Source: Singulisphaera sp. (GTDB taxonomy: Bacteria > Planctomycetota > Planctomycetia > Isosphaerales > Isosphaeraceae). From it: DNA of 64,000 bases. The stretch is taken from positions 1 to 64,000 of the forward strand of contig DAIDJG010000355.1 of assembly GCA_027451445.1 (NCBI GenBank), read 5' to 3'. Of the stretch, positions 9,390 through 17,602 are shown piece after piece; within the stretch, counting starts at the first letter, position 1, and each line of letters starts with the position of its first letter. The position numbers and the translations under genes were made by a program. The notes below the pieces were generated by a model, which made no database searches, was not told the origin of the DNA, and saw only the letters and a program-made list of their open reading frames with translations.

Positions 9390-9768
9390 GGCCCGCACGA
9401 CGAGTTCGAGCGTGACGCGTTCGACGGCCTGAGGCGTAATCCCAATCGACCCGTATTCCGGTGCGAGACCTATCGCGGGCGTCCCTCACTGCGATATGCT
9501 ACGGCGAGGCTGATGCAGACCGATTGCATCGGCTGCCACAACAACGATCCGAACAGCTCGAAGCGTAACTGGAAGCTCGGAAAGGTTGGCGGCGTCCTGG
9601 AGATCATCCGGCCGCTCGACCGCGATAACGCGGAATGGGTTGCGCGGCACGTTCGTGCTCATGGCAGCCGTGTCCGGCGGCTTGCTTGCCGTGTCCGCAC
9701 TCTCGCTTTGGCTTCGCTCCCGACGACTTGCGTCGCCTCGCAAGGGTGATGTGGTCACTCTGATCTAG
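9390..9768 (+). pseudogene. Broken Tll0287-like (DUF3365) haem-sensor fragment
   Basis: Two reading frames together give a recognisable piece of the Tll0287-like sensor domain found at the N-terminus of planctomycete and cyanobacterial signalling proteins. From about 9390 to 9625 one frame encodes DEFERDAFDGLRR, then GRPSLRYATARLM, the haem-type C-x-x-C-H (CIGCHN), then KLGKVGGVLEIIRPLD. At about 9620-9636 the similarity moves by one base into the next frame, which gives NGLRGTFVLM and a hydrophobic segment up to a TAG at 9766. The usual upstream membrane anchor and any downstream cyclase or kinase output are missing. I read it as a truncated, frameshifted remnant; a sequencing error could explain the shift but not the missing ends. 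Confidence 0.68.
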
Positions 9769-9967
9769 CAACGACTTACGATCGTTGGCTCCCCGGTCGC
9801 AAAAACTTGGGTCGATTGCGAACCCCGACAAAGCGCGTAACAGCGCCGCGTTAAGTTCTCTCGAGCGCGTGACACGACGCTTTCCACGCGCCCACCCGAA
9901 ACAGCACTGCGGTATGTCGCCAACCGATTGGTTTCAACAGACGCCAACGCGTCGGGGAGAAGGGTCC

Positions 9968-11506
9968 ATGAGTCACAATCGTCGTGAATTCCTGGCAAAC
10001 GTGGGCCGGGGGATGCTGGTCGCCAGCGTCGGCTCGACTCTGGCCGAGGATCTGGGACTCGCGCCGCCAGCCCTGGCGGCGGATGATTCCGAGCGCCTGA
10101 GCTTCGGCGCGATGGAACCACTGGTGGCCTTGATGGAGGACACGCCCGCCACGCAACTTCTGGCGGCCTTGATGACAAAACTGAAAGAGGGCGCCGAACT
10201 CCGCCAGCTCGTCGCTGCCGCTGCGCTGGCGAACGCGCGCAAGTTCGGAGGCGAGGACTACGAAGGGTATCACACGTTCATGGCCCTCGCGCCGGCCTAT
10301 CACATGTCACGCGAGCTCCCCAAGGCCGAGGCGGCGCTGCCGGTGTTCAAGGTGCTCTACCGCAACACGAACCACATCCAGGGCCTGGGAGGCCACAATC
10401 ACGAGGTGCTTCACCCTGTCGTCCCGCTCGCGCTCGCCGAGGGCAAGTCCGGTGCGGACGCATTGATCGCGGCCGCCCGGGGGCGTGACAAGGAGAAGGC
10501 CGAGCGTACGTTCGCCGCACTGGCAGGAGGTTCGCTCGACCAGGCGTACAACGACCTGCTCTCCATCGTTCAAGACAACATCAACGTTCATCGTGTCGTC
10601 CTGGCCTGGCGGGCGTGGGCCTTGCTCGACCTGACCGGGAAGGAACACGCACATACCCTTCTTCGTCAGTCGGTGCGCTTCTGCTGTGACGAAGAGCAGC
10701 ACTACCGCGAGACTGCCCTCCGGGCTCTGCTCCCGACGCTGCTCGACCGGTACAAGCTTGTGAGCCAGACGCCGGGTGAGAAGAAGCCCGACGATGCCTG
10801 GGTCGACCAGCTCGGCCACCTGGTTTACAGCTCTTCGCGCGAGAAGGCTGCCGACGCCGTTGCCGCCGCGCTCGCCGACGGCGTGTCGCACGAAGCGGTG
10901 GGTGAAGCACTGGCGATCGCCGCCAATCAGCTCGTGCTGCACGACATCGGCCGCCAGAGGGCCAACGGCAACGCCAAGCCGGCGGGGAGCGTCCATGGCG
11001 ACTCGGTCGGCGTCCACGCCTCCGACGCCGCCAACGCCTGGCGCAATATCGCCCGCGTCAGCGACCGTCGCAACGCCGCGGCCAGCCTGATCGTCGGCGC
11101 CTACCACACGGCCGGCCAGGCGGGGCACCTCAACCCGCAGCCTTATCCGTTGGCCGAACACCTCGACGCCGTCAAGGACGTCGCACCCAAGAACCTGCTC
11201 GCGGAGGCCGAGAACGCGATCAAAGCCAAAGACCAGGTCCGCGCCTGCGCCCTGGTCCATCAGCATAGTGCGCTCGGCCGTTCCGACCGCGCGGCATTCG
11301 ACCTCTTGCTCCGCTACGCCATCAGCGAAGACGGCGCCTTGCACGCCGAGAAGTACTACCGGACCGTCACCGAAGAATACGCCGCATCGCGACCCGCCTT
11401 CCGCCCGCGCCACCTGGCCGCCCTGGCGCGCGTCACAGCCAGCGAATACGGCTACCCGGCGCCTGGCGTCGATGAGGCGCGCAGGCTGCTTCGCAGGGGC
11501 GCCTAA
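9968..11506 (+). CDS. Tat-exported protein of unknown function
   Basis: I do not recognise this 512-residue protein. It begins with a twin-arginine signal (NRREFLANVGRG at 3-14, hydrophobic stretch, likely cleavage after ALA near 37), so it is probably exported folded, possibly with a cofactor. The mature part looks all-helical and Ala-rich with conserved-looking His motifs (HNHEVLH, NINVHRVV, DEEQHYRE, GAYHTAG) that could bind metal. The ATG at 9968 is chosen for the Tat motif and a GGGGAGAAGGG upstream; the open frame begins at 9785 but that extension has no signal-like features. It stands alone on the plus strand between the chemosensory cluster and a convergent alcohol dehydrogenase. A long antisense frame over it is a codon-bias shadow. 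Confidence 0.85.
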   Translation: MSHNRREFLANVGRGMLVASVGSTLAEDLGLAPPALAADDSERLSFGAMEPLVALMEDTPATQLLAALMTKLKEGAELRQLVAAAALANARKFGGEDYEGYHTFMALAPAYHMSRELPKAEAALPVFKVLYRNTNHIQGLGGHNHEVLHPVVPLALAEGKSGADALIAAARGRDKEKAERTFAALAGGSLDQAYNDLLSIVQDNINVHRVVLAWRAWALLDLTGKEHAHTLLRQSVRFCCDEEQHYRETALRALLPTLLDRYKLVSQTPGEKKPDDAWVDQLGHLVYSSSREKAADAVAAALADGVSHEAVGEALAIAANQLVLHDIGRQRANGNAKPAGSVHGDSVGVHASDAANAWRNIARVSDRRNAAASLIVGAYHTAGQAGHLNPQPYPLAEHLDAVKDVAPKNLLAEAENAIKAKDQVRACALVHQHSALGRSDRAAFDLLLRYAISEDGALHAEKYYRTVTEEYAASRPAFRPRHLAALARVTASEYGYPAPGVDEARRLLRRGA

Positions 11507-11837
11507 AGCGGCCCGCGTTTGGATGGCGCGCGTCACACCGCTGTGCGCCACCCACTATCCCGTCGGCGATCGTTTCACCTGCATCCTTCACCCGGCCCTC
11601 GTTGAGGGCCGATCTCTCCCACAAGGAGAGGTGTTTCCTGGGTTTCGCCTACTCTTACATGTGAAAGCACCCCTGTATCTGCCTCCTACACATGAGACAC
11701 CCGTTGGGCTCGACAAGCCCAGACGAGAAGGCGAGACTGAAGAGTTGTGTTGTCGCGACGATGGGGGTTCCCGCGCAGGCGCGAGGGGGAAGTCCCCGGA
11801 GTGACCGCTTCAGCGCCCGGCCAACGAGGCAAGGACC
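11507..11837. other. Intergenic stretch with a degenerate dispersed repeat
   Basis: No convincing gene. At about 11577-11625 a segment made of CACCCGGCCCTC, a short spacer and CTCCCACAAGGAGAGG resembles a weak copy of the GC-rich palindrome found at 34609-34712. Nothing else is seen here. Confidence 0.45.
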
Positions 11838-12152
11838 GTGTTCGCCCGCCGCTTTCGGTGCACGCTACAGCAGGTCATGGTCATCAATCTCGGGATGGGA
11901 TTCCTCTTTGCCTGGGTCGTTTGCTGGGCGCGATACCGCGGCCTCGTGGTCGGTTCACGGGCGTGGACTGATGGCTGGATCAGCCCCGACATCCTTGTCG
12001 GCGGCATCATCGTTCATCTTGGAGCCATCGGGCTGATGCTGGTCGGGCTGAAGGTGATCGGACTCGAGGCGAAGCGAAGGCGATTGCAGAACAACGATCG
12101 CTCGTTTGAATCTCACCAAGCGCGGTCAAGAAGGGCTTCGAGATCAGCCTGA
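11838..12152 (+). CDS. Small membrane protein, hypothetical
   Basis: A possible 104-residue protein with two predicted membrane segments (about 13-31 and 52-72) and a basic C-terminus (EAKRRRLQNNDR). The start is uncertain: GTG at 11838, or the ATG codons at 11877 or 11898, which would still keep most of the first helix. Its last 40 bases overlap the end of the convergent alcohol dehydrogenase gene, which is unusual, and I see no strong ribosome-binding site. I do not recognise the family. The hydrophobic pattern argues for a real gene but not strongly. Confidence 0.45.
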   Translation: MFARRFRCTLQQVMVINLGMGFLFAWVVCWARYRGLVVGSRAWTDGWISPDILVGGIIVHLGAIGLMLVGLKVIGLEAKRRRLQNNDRSFESHQARSRRASRSA

Positions 12153-13249
12153 GTGCACGGGCGCGGGTTCGTGCGGTGGCAGTGGTCGAGCATCGCGAGG
12201 CGGGCGTATTCCGGTATGCGGTCGTGCCGGAGCCCCTCGACCAACCCGAGCCGGCGCGGCAAGGGTAACCGCGCGAGGACGAGCTCGGTCAGGGTGATGA
12301 GATGCGACGGCCCCTCCCCTGCCCTACCGAGGCCCAGCCGGGCGGCCAGTTCGGTAAGCCGGCTAAACGCGGCCTCGCGGTTGAAGCGCAGGCTGTGAGG
12401 GAGCAGGATCGCATTCAACGTGCCGTGATGCGCTCGCCCTTCAGCCCCGAGTGCATGGGATAGCGAATGAACGACGCCTAGTCCTTTGTGAAAGCTGATC
12501 CCCCCGAGCAAGGCGCCCATCATCAAGGCCTCTCTCGCCTGCATATTCGAGCCGTCCATGACGGCGGCCTCCAGCCCCTTCGAAACGTAGTGCAGCCCCT
12601 CGAGCGCAACGCCGTCGCAAATTGGGTGGAAAGTTGTCGACAGATAGCTCTCGATGCAATGGGTAAAGGCGTCCATCCCCGTGCCGGCAGTCAGTGCGGG
12701 GCTGAGACCTCGGGTCAGCTCCGGGTCGCAAAGCGCAACACTGGGGAGAAGATGTGGGCTCAGCGCGATCGTCTTGCGGCCGGTTTGCCGGAGCTGGATC
12801 AATGTGCCGCGTCCCACCTCGCTCCCTGTCCCCGACGTGGTGGGCACGGCAGCCATCGGAGGCATGTCGGGCGTAATCCGGTCCAGGCCGCCGGTCGTGA
12901 GGTCGTAGTCGGCGAGCGATCCGGGATGCGTGGTCATCAGTCGGATCGCTTTCGCGGTGTCGAGTGGACTTCCGCCTCCCAGCCCCACGACGCCGTCACA
13001 CTCGCCGGCGCGGTACGATTCCAGACCCGCGAGCACGTTGTCCTCCGTGGGGTTGGCCAGGACGTCGCTGAAGACGGTCGAACACGGGAGCTGCGCCGCC
13101 ACCTCGGTGGCAATCCCGACTTCCATGAGTCCAGGGTCGGTCACGATCAAAGGCCTGTGCACCCCCAGCCGCGCCAGTTCCTCAGGCAGGTGTCGGTGCA
13201 CCCCATTTCCGAAGAGGATGCGGGTCGGAAACGTGAACAACGCAGGCAT
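12113..13249 (-). CDS. Iron-containing alcohol dehydrogenase family protein
   Basis: A 378-residue group III metal-dependent alcohol dehydrogenase, expected to reduce or oxidise an alcohol/aldehyde pair with NAD(P)H in the cytoplasm. The N-terminal nucleotide-binding half shows GGGSPLDTAKA (91-101), and the C-terminal helical half carries the metal-ligand signatures GMDAFTHCIES and HSLSHALGAE followed by GRAHHGTLNA. PTTSGTGSEVG is also present. The ATG at 13249 begins the domain; the open frame runs about 100 residues further without similarity. The substrate cannot be assigned. A small TPR gene lies 65 bases upstream on the same strand, and its 3' end overlaps the end of the plus-strand membrane-protein frame. 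Confidence 0.92.
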   Translation of the reverse strand: MPALFTFPTRILFGNGVHRHLPEELARLGVHRPLIVTDPGLMEVGIATEVAAQLPCSTVFSDVLANPTEDNVLAGLESYRAGECDGVVGLGGGSPLDTAKAIRLMTTHPGSLADYDLTTGGLDRITPDMPPMAAVPTTSGTGSEVGRGTLIQLRQTGRKTIALSPHLLPSVALCDPELTRGLSPALTAGTGMDAFTHCIESYLSTTFHPICDGVALEGLHYVSKGLEAAVMDGSNMQAREALMMGALLGGISFHKGLGVVHSLSHALGAEGRAHHGTLNAILLPHSLRFNREAAFSRLTELAARLGLGRAGEGPSHLITLTELVLARLPLPRRLGLVEGLRHDRIPEYARLAMLDHCHRTNPRPCTQADLEALLDRAW

Positions 13250-13314
13250 CGCGGCTCCGTCTGGCAGCTCGGTTCGGGGCGGAACCGTTGAGAGAAAACA
13301 GTCGGGGGAGTCGA

Positions 13315-13638
13315 TCAACCGACCTGGTCGAGCAAACCTTCCATTTCGGCCGCCGCATGAGCATCGCCGCGAACGCGGGCCTTGACGATACCTTGACGGA
13401 GCGTCTGCTCCGCGAGTGCCGTGTCGCCCGATTCCAGATACGATTGACCGAGCTGCTGGTAGGCGGCGACCTGATCGTCGGGGTGATCGGCGATCAGGGC
13501 GAGCAATCGTTGGCGCCCTTCTTGGAGATCCCCTTCGCGAAGGCATTGAAGCGCCAGACCATAGCGCAGGAAGGTGTCGGAGGGGTCCTCGGCGAGGCTG
13601 TTCTCCAGCATCCGGCGGCGTGGCGACTTCTCAGCCAT
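13315..13638 (-). CDS. Small tetratricopeptide-repeat protein
   Basis: A 107-residue protein with about two to three TPR-like helical hairpins: a segment beginning DTFLRYGLALQCLREGD, then DDQVAAYQQLGQSYLESGD with TALAEQTLRQGI, matching the spacing of TPR positions (W/L-G-A-P). It probably acts as a protein-interaction module; no catalytic feature is seen. Two ATG codons are adjacent (13641 and 13638); the second has GAGGAG at a better distance. It precedes the alcohol dehydrogenase in the same direction and may share its transcript. Short TPR proteins of this kind occur widely in planctomycetes, but the partner is unknown. Confidence 0.75.
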   Translation of the reverse strand: MAEKSPRRRMLENSLAEDPSDTFLRYGLALQCLREGDLQEGRQRLLALIADHPDDQVAAYQQLGQSYLESGDTALAEQTLRQGIVKARVRGDAHAAAEMEGLLDQVG

Positions 13639-13853
13639 CATGGCTCCTCGGGCTTGACGGAGTGTAGGTCCGATTCAGTCCTATAAAGCTAACGGCCGGC
13701 AACGCGTGATGTCAACCAATCGGCTGCCGCCGGACGTCACGCGTCAAAGCATCGCCTTCAAATCTGACCTATCGTTCCGGTGGGGATTCCCCGCTCGCAT
13801 CAATCCCAGACGGTTGTACGCAATCCCAATCTGTGCGCTAAGGAGTGAGGAAC

Positions 13854-14342
13854 ATGGGACGCATCGGCGTCTTGAAACATCGAAAGAGCATGGTTGCACT
13901 TATGGGTCCGCTCGTGCTGCTGGTCGCGGGCTGTGGCGATATGAACCTTGGAGCGCAATCCCTACCGTCCGTCGCGAATATGGCGCCCGACCCGTCTTAC
14001 CAACCGAGCGTGGGGGATCGTGCGGTCCTTTTTGGGCAAGGTGCCGATACCCCGGGGGACCAGGCACCGCTTTTGAAGGATCTGACCGCGTTCGACAAGT
14101 ACGAACGGGCGATCAAATCGCAAAGCACGGGTGAGTTCACCGAGATGGAAGAACGCGGCTGGCTGATGCGAACGCCGGTGGGAACGCGAGTCTCGGTCAT
14201 GTCACTCAAGGACCGAACCCATGTCGGCGATCGGTTCGCGATCGAGGTCCGGCTCCTGGATGGGCCGTTCAAGGATCAAACCCTGTGGACCCCAGCCACG
14301 CTCGTCGCGCGCATGGCTCGCGTCCAAACCGAGCCGCAGTAA
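13854..14342 (+). CDS. Putative lipoprotein of unknown function
   Basis: A 162-residue protein with a basic start, hydrophobic segment and lipobox-like LLVAGCGD, so Cys at about position 27 is probably lipidated and the protein membrane-anchored. The ATG at 13854 is preceded by AAGGAG at 9 bases; a GTG at 13845 is in frame but lies on that site. The rest is hydrophilic, with a C-terminal half (about 95-155) that looks like a small beta-rich domain (RVSVMSLKDRTHVGDRFAIEVRLLDG). No family is recognised. It stands just upstream of the orphan Flp pilin in the same direction, 225 bases apart. Confidence 0.7.
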   Translation: MGRIGVLKHRKSMVALMGPLVLLVAGCGDMNLGAQSLPSVANMAPDPSYQPSVGDRAVLFGQGADTPGDQAPLLKDLTAFDKYERAIKSQSTGEFTEMEERGWLMRTPVGTRVSVMSLKDRTHVGDRFAIEVRLLDGPFKDQTLWTPATLVARMARVQTEPQ

Positions 14343-14409
14343 CGTCTTCCAGCCAGGCGGCCGCACTCGTCAGCACTGCTGCGCCGTCTGATGCGATTCG
14401 TCTTCGAAT

Positions 14410-14426
14410 GTAATTGTGTGAATTAC
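14410..14426. promoter_or_regulatory. Short inverted repeat upstream of the pilin gene
   Basis: GTAATT, five bases, then AATTAC form a perfect 6-base inverted repeat 142 bases before the Flp pilin ATG, in locally AT-rich sequence. It could be an operator, but there is no independent support. Confidence 0.25.
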
Positions 14427-14567
14427 GCCACGCACCTTTTGAAAGACTCCCAACCGTGATCTAAGGTTGCGTCGTCGGGACGTACGAACGAGCTAAGAGT
14501 GCGAGTGGCTACCGTTCGGTTTCGCGAACGCCATTCTCTACGTTTCCCCTCACCGAGGAGTGCTTCT

Positions 14568-14747
14568 ATGCAGTCGATCATCTCCAAGTGCCGTAACTTT
14601 TTGGTCAGCGAAGATGGCCCGACCGCCGTCGAATACGCGGTCATGCTCGCGCTGATCCTCGTAGCCTGCATCACGATTGTCACGACCTTAGGCACGAGTG
14701 CCAGCAGCACCTTCAGCACCGTGAACGGCGCGGCGTCGGCGAGCTGA
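14568..14747 (+). CDS. Flp-type (type IVb) pilin
   Basis: A 59-residue prepilin. The leader ends at G17, followed by P18-T-A-V-E22-Y: the processing Gly and the +5 Glu of type IVb pilins are both present. A hydrophobic helix follows (about 22-43), then a short Ser/Thr/Ala-rich tail. A GAGGAG lies 8 bases upstream of the ATG at 14568. Flp pilins are assembled by Tad secretion machinery, but no tad/cpa gene is in this window, so it is an orphan here. A strong hairpin 92 bases after the stop suggests a monocistronic, possibly abundant transcript. Confidence 0.88.
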   Translation: MQSIISKCRNFLVSEDGPTAVEYAVMLALILVACITIVTTLGTSASSTFSTVNGAASAS

Positions 14748-14838
14748 TTGGCGCTCGTCAAGTCGTCCTGCGCGCCGTGTGAAACGGGTCCGACGCGGCG
14801 ACCTGGTCACGAGCCTAAAGACAAATCGCCCCAACTCG

Positions 14839-14879
14839 AAACGGCTGCATGGGTCGAAGCGACCTTTATGCAGCCGTTT
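14839..14879 (+). terminator. Strong hairpin terminator after the pilin gene
   Basis: AAACGGCTGCAT (14839-14850) pairs with ATGCAGCCGTTT (14868-14879), and an inner GGTCG/CGACC adds five pairs, ending in TTTT. It fits intrinsic termination of the pilin transcript. The remaining stretch to the protease start at 15163 holds nothing I recognise. Confidence 0.75.
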
Positions 14880-15162
14880 TGCATGCGCAATTGGGGGCTT
14901 AGGCAATTTGTCCTGGTAATTACGAAGACCGGGAAAGGTAGGTTAAAAGCAGTTGACTCGCCTCAAGCTGGGAATTTGGGGAACCGATTCAAAACAGGTC
15001 GGAAACGCTCCGTCAAGGCGGGCGGAGTGCGACGCATCGGCCCGTTGAGCGGTTGAGCCGACGACCGTGCCTTCAAGGCAAGGTTGGGCCGACTGTCGAG
15101 CGCGGGACCGGGGGTCGCGCAGCTTCCACGAGTTGGCGGGCACCAAGCTCAGTCAATCCCAG

Positions 15163-16575
15163 ATGGGGACAAACACCGTGCTACTTCCCGAGACGCGACG
15201 GAGTTGGGGACGACGCGGGATTGTGCTGCTCTTATCGATGGTTATGTTTGCTGGGTGGCCCGGCGTTCGCCCGGGCTCGGCTGCGACTTCGCGGCGGACG
15301 GCCAGGGTTGCGGCGGCCGAGAAGGCCAAGCCCAGCGTCGTGAGCATTTCGAGCGAAAAGAAAGCCGCGTCGACCAGTCGCTGGCCGTTTTCCAACGAAG
15401 AGAGTCAGCGTCCCCGAATCAGCGGAATGGGGACAGGCGTGATCCTGGACGAGCGGGGTTATATCCTGACCAACCATCACGTCGTCGACAAGGTGCAAGG
15501 CATCGAAGTTCACCTGATCGACGGCACGAATCTGCCCGCCCAGCTCCTTCAGTACGACCCGCAGATGGATCTGGCCATCATCAAGGTCAACGCGGGGCGC
15601 CCCCTGCCCCCCATCACGATCGGGACGTCTTCTGACCTCATGATCGGCGAGGATGTGATCACGATCGGCAACGCGTTCGGCTACGAGAATACCGTCTCGG
15701 TCGGGATCATCAGTGCCTTGAAGCGCAACGTCACCCTGGCAGACGACCAGGTTTACCGCAACCTGATCCAGACCGACGCCTGCATCAATCCCGGCAACTC
15801 CGGTGGCCCGCTCATCAACATTGATGGCGAGTTGATCGGCATCAACGTGGCAGTTCGCGCCGGGGCGCAGGGGATCGGGTTCGCGTTGCCGATCGACGAG
15901 GTTAAGAAGTCAGCGGCCGACATGTTGAGCACCCGGCGGTTGGCCGCCACCTGGCATGGCCTGGTGACGAACGAACAGCGCGATGGTGAAACGCGGTCCG
16001 TTGTGCTCACCGAAGTCCAATCCGGCAGTCCCGCGGACGACGCAGGCCTTAAGCCGGGCGACCAGATCATTCGAATTGGCGACCGGGCGGTCATGAACTC
16101 CATCGACATCGAACGGGGCCTTCTCGATGCCGTGCCCGGTCATCCGGCGCAAATTCAGCTCCGCCGCGCCGGGCAAGAGCAGGCACTGGCACTCGACGTG
16201 AAGCCCCTCCCCCGCGCCACGACCGAGGCCAACGAGTTGATCTGGCGTCTCCTCGGCCTGAAGACCGTTCCGGTCTCCCCCGAATACGTGGCCGCAGCCT
16301 CGCCGAAGCTCCGAGGCGGCCTGTACATTCAGTCGGTGAGCCCTGGCAGTCCCGGTGCAAACGCGCTGATCCAACGGGGCGATATTCTCGTGGGGATGAA
16401 CGCCGGCCTCCGCAACTGGGAGACCATTCGGCCGGACAACATTCTGTTCATCCTCCGCCAGCCCGAGGTCTCGCAGGCCCAGGCGCTTCAGTTCTACATC
16501 GTGCGCCGCAACGGCATCCACCAGGGCATGATGAGCCTCGCGGAGATCCCCGCGTCGGACACAATCAGCCGCTGA
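15163..16575 (+). CDS. HtrA/DegP-like serine protease with two PDZ-type domains
   Basis: A 470-residue secreted trypsin-like protease, expected to degrade or refold damaged envelope proteins. A signal sequence (hydrophobic core about 20-34, cleavage near 40) is followed by the protease domain (about 50-245) with the triad H106 (LTNHHVV), D136 (DPQMDLAII) and S213 (NPGNSGGPL). A PDZ domain follows (about 265-350, SGSPADDAGLKPGDQI) and a second, more divergent PDZ-like stretch (about 385-460). The ATG at 15163 is chosen because the signal peptide begins there; the frame is open 32 codons upstream and the ribosome-binding site is weak. It is flanked by repeats downstream and seems monocistronic. 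Confidence 0.93.
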   Translation: MGTNTVLLPETRRSWGRRGIVLLLSMVMFAGWPGVRPGSAATSRRTARVAAAEKAKPSVVSISSEKKAASTSRWPFSNEESQRPRISGMGTGVILDERGYILTNHHVVDKVQGIEVHLIDGTNLPAQLLQYDPQMDLAIIKVNAGRPLPPITIGTSSDLMIGEDVITIGNAFGYENTVSVGIISALKRNVTLADDQVYRNLIQTDACINPGNSGGPLINIDGELIGINVAVRAGAQGIGFALPIDEVKKSAADMLSTRRLAATWHGLVTNEQRDGETRSVVLTEVQSGSPADDAGLKPGDQIIRIGDRAVMNSIDIERGLLDAVPGHPAQIQLRRAGQEQALALDVKPLPRATTEANELIWRLLGLKTVPVSPEYVAAASPKLRGGLYIQSVSPGSPGANALIQRGDILVGMNAGLRNWETIRPDNILFILRQPEVSQAQALQFYIVRRNGIHQGMMSLAEIPASDTISR

Positions 16576-17011
16576 GGAGCGCGGTCGGGCGCTTGCAAAT
16601 CGCGAAAGACGAAACCACGAAAGCCCTGCGTGCGAGAGATCGACGCGGGGCTTCCGACGTTTCGAAGGTTGCAGAGTCGCGGGTTAGCGACAACTGGCAC
16701 TACCCAGACGAGAGATCCGGTCCCGATTCGTTCGCGAGTCACTCGCCCCCGATCCAGGTCGGTCGGCAGTCCGAATTGGCGCCCCGATCGGACGGGTGTT
16801 TGGATTCGACGGATCGCGCCGACTCAAAGGACCATACCCCGTTTCTCCGGGTGGTGAAGGTCGAAAGCGAGACGGTTCAGGTTTACACAAACGACCCCAC
16901 CCGGCTTGTCCCGGTGGTGAAGAAGGGCGACGGCTAGAGCGGTTTTCACCAGCGTTGCGCATACCCGCACCGCCCGACATCATTTTATGTTTCGCACCTG
17001 CATGTTTCCGG

Positions 17012-17172
17012 GAGGGCGAGGCTCCGCCCGAGCCAGCCTTGTTCCGATGACGAGTCTTCGAGTCCTCTGAACATCGCGTGTGATGACGCGGTCCCCAGGG
17101 CGGCGCGCGATGATCCATCGGCTCGAAGACTCGCCGATAGATCAAGGCTGGCTCGGACGGAGCCTCGCCCTC
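17012..17172. repeat. Large inverted repeat with 30-base arms
   Basis: The left arm at 17012-17041 begins GAGGGCGAGGCTCCGCC and the right arm at 17143-17172 is its reverse complement with one mismatch in 30. Inside, GACGAGTCTTCGAG and CTCGAAGACTCG extend the pairing. It resembles the short GC-rich palindromes scattered through planctomycete genomes, in whose translation GEGEAPSEPA recurs. Confidence 0.75.
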
Positions 17173-17325
17173 TCCGCTGTGCGCAGCGCGACCGTAAACC
17201 GCTGTGGACGGATCGCGTTCGCACAAGCGACCCGACCCAGCATATCCGGGTGGTGAAGAAGGTCGAAAAACAGCCCAAGGCATCGGACGCGTGAAACGGC
17301 ACGCTTTCGGTCGTGGCGTTTCTCG

Positions 17326-17443
17326 AGCCACCGACCTCCTTCACCAGCCGGACAAGCCGGCTGGGGTCGTAAGAGCTGACACACGGAGACGCGCGTCTAG
17401 CCACCGACCTCCTTCACCAGCCGGACAAGCCGGCTGGGGTCGT
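17326..17443. repeat. 45-base direct repeat, two identical copies
   Basis: Positions 17326-17370 and 17399-17443 are identical over 45 bases (from AGCCACCGACCTCC to GGCTGGGGTCGT), with a period of 73. Each unit contains the short palindrome AGCCGGACAAGCCGGCT. The exact identity suggests recent duplication. Confidence 0.8.
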
Positions 17444-17544
17444 GGGTGCGGATTCGAGTTCGGACGCTCTGGCAGGAGCGTCATTATGCCCCGAGTTGAA
17501 CTCTGGATGATCTCGTATGCGGCCGGATGAGCCCTTCGAAAAAG

Positions 17545-17574
17545 ACAAGGCCCGGCACAAAGGCCGGGCCTTGT
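17545..17574 (-). terminator. Intrinsic terminator of the Cys/Gly-rich protein gene
   Basis: A 12-base stem (ACAAGGCCCGGC with GCCGGGCCTTGT), and on the minus strand a T5 run follows the stem. It lies 29 bases beyond the stop of the minus-strand gene at 17603. Confidence 0.85.
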
Positions 17575-17602
17575 TCAGGAATCAGCCTCGCGTCACGTCG
17601 AC

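Larger units (their letters stand above)
16833..17443. repeat. Cluster of dispersed repeat copies in a 1-kb gene-free stretch
   Basis: The whole interval 16576-17602 lacks a convincing gene. It contains at least five copies of a roughly 35-base element whose core reads TCCGGGTGGTGAAGAAGG with CGACCC before it: plus-strand copies at about 16833-16867, 16893-16936 and 17228-17266, and minus-strand copies at 17326-17370 and 17399-17443. The copies differ by point changes. The mixed orientation and absence of coding signal suggest a dispersed intergenic element, perhaps mobilised in trans. Confidence 0.72.

Noticed and set aside
10307-11551. 414-residue minus-strand frame
   Set aside because: Antisense to the Tat-exported protein, which has a signal peptide and a ribosome-binding site.
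16593-16937. 114-residue plus-strand frame after the HtrA gene
   Set aside because: Covers two dispersed repeat copies, has no domain, and its start lies in the 3' flank of the protease gene without a ribosome-binding site.
16684-17331. 215-residue minus-strand frame across the repeat block
   Set aside because: Composed of translated repeats (GEGEAPSEPA and similar), Arg/Ser/Pro-rich, no start signal.
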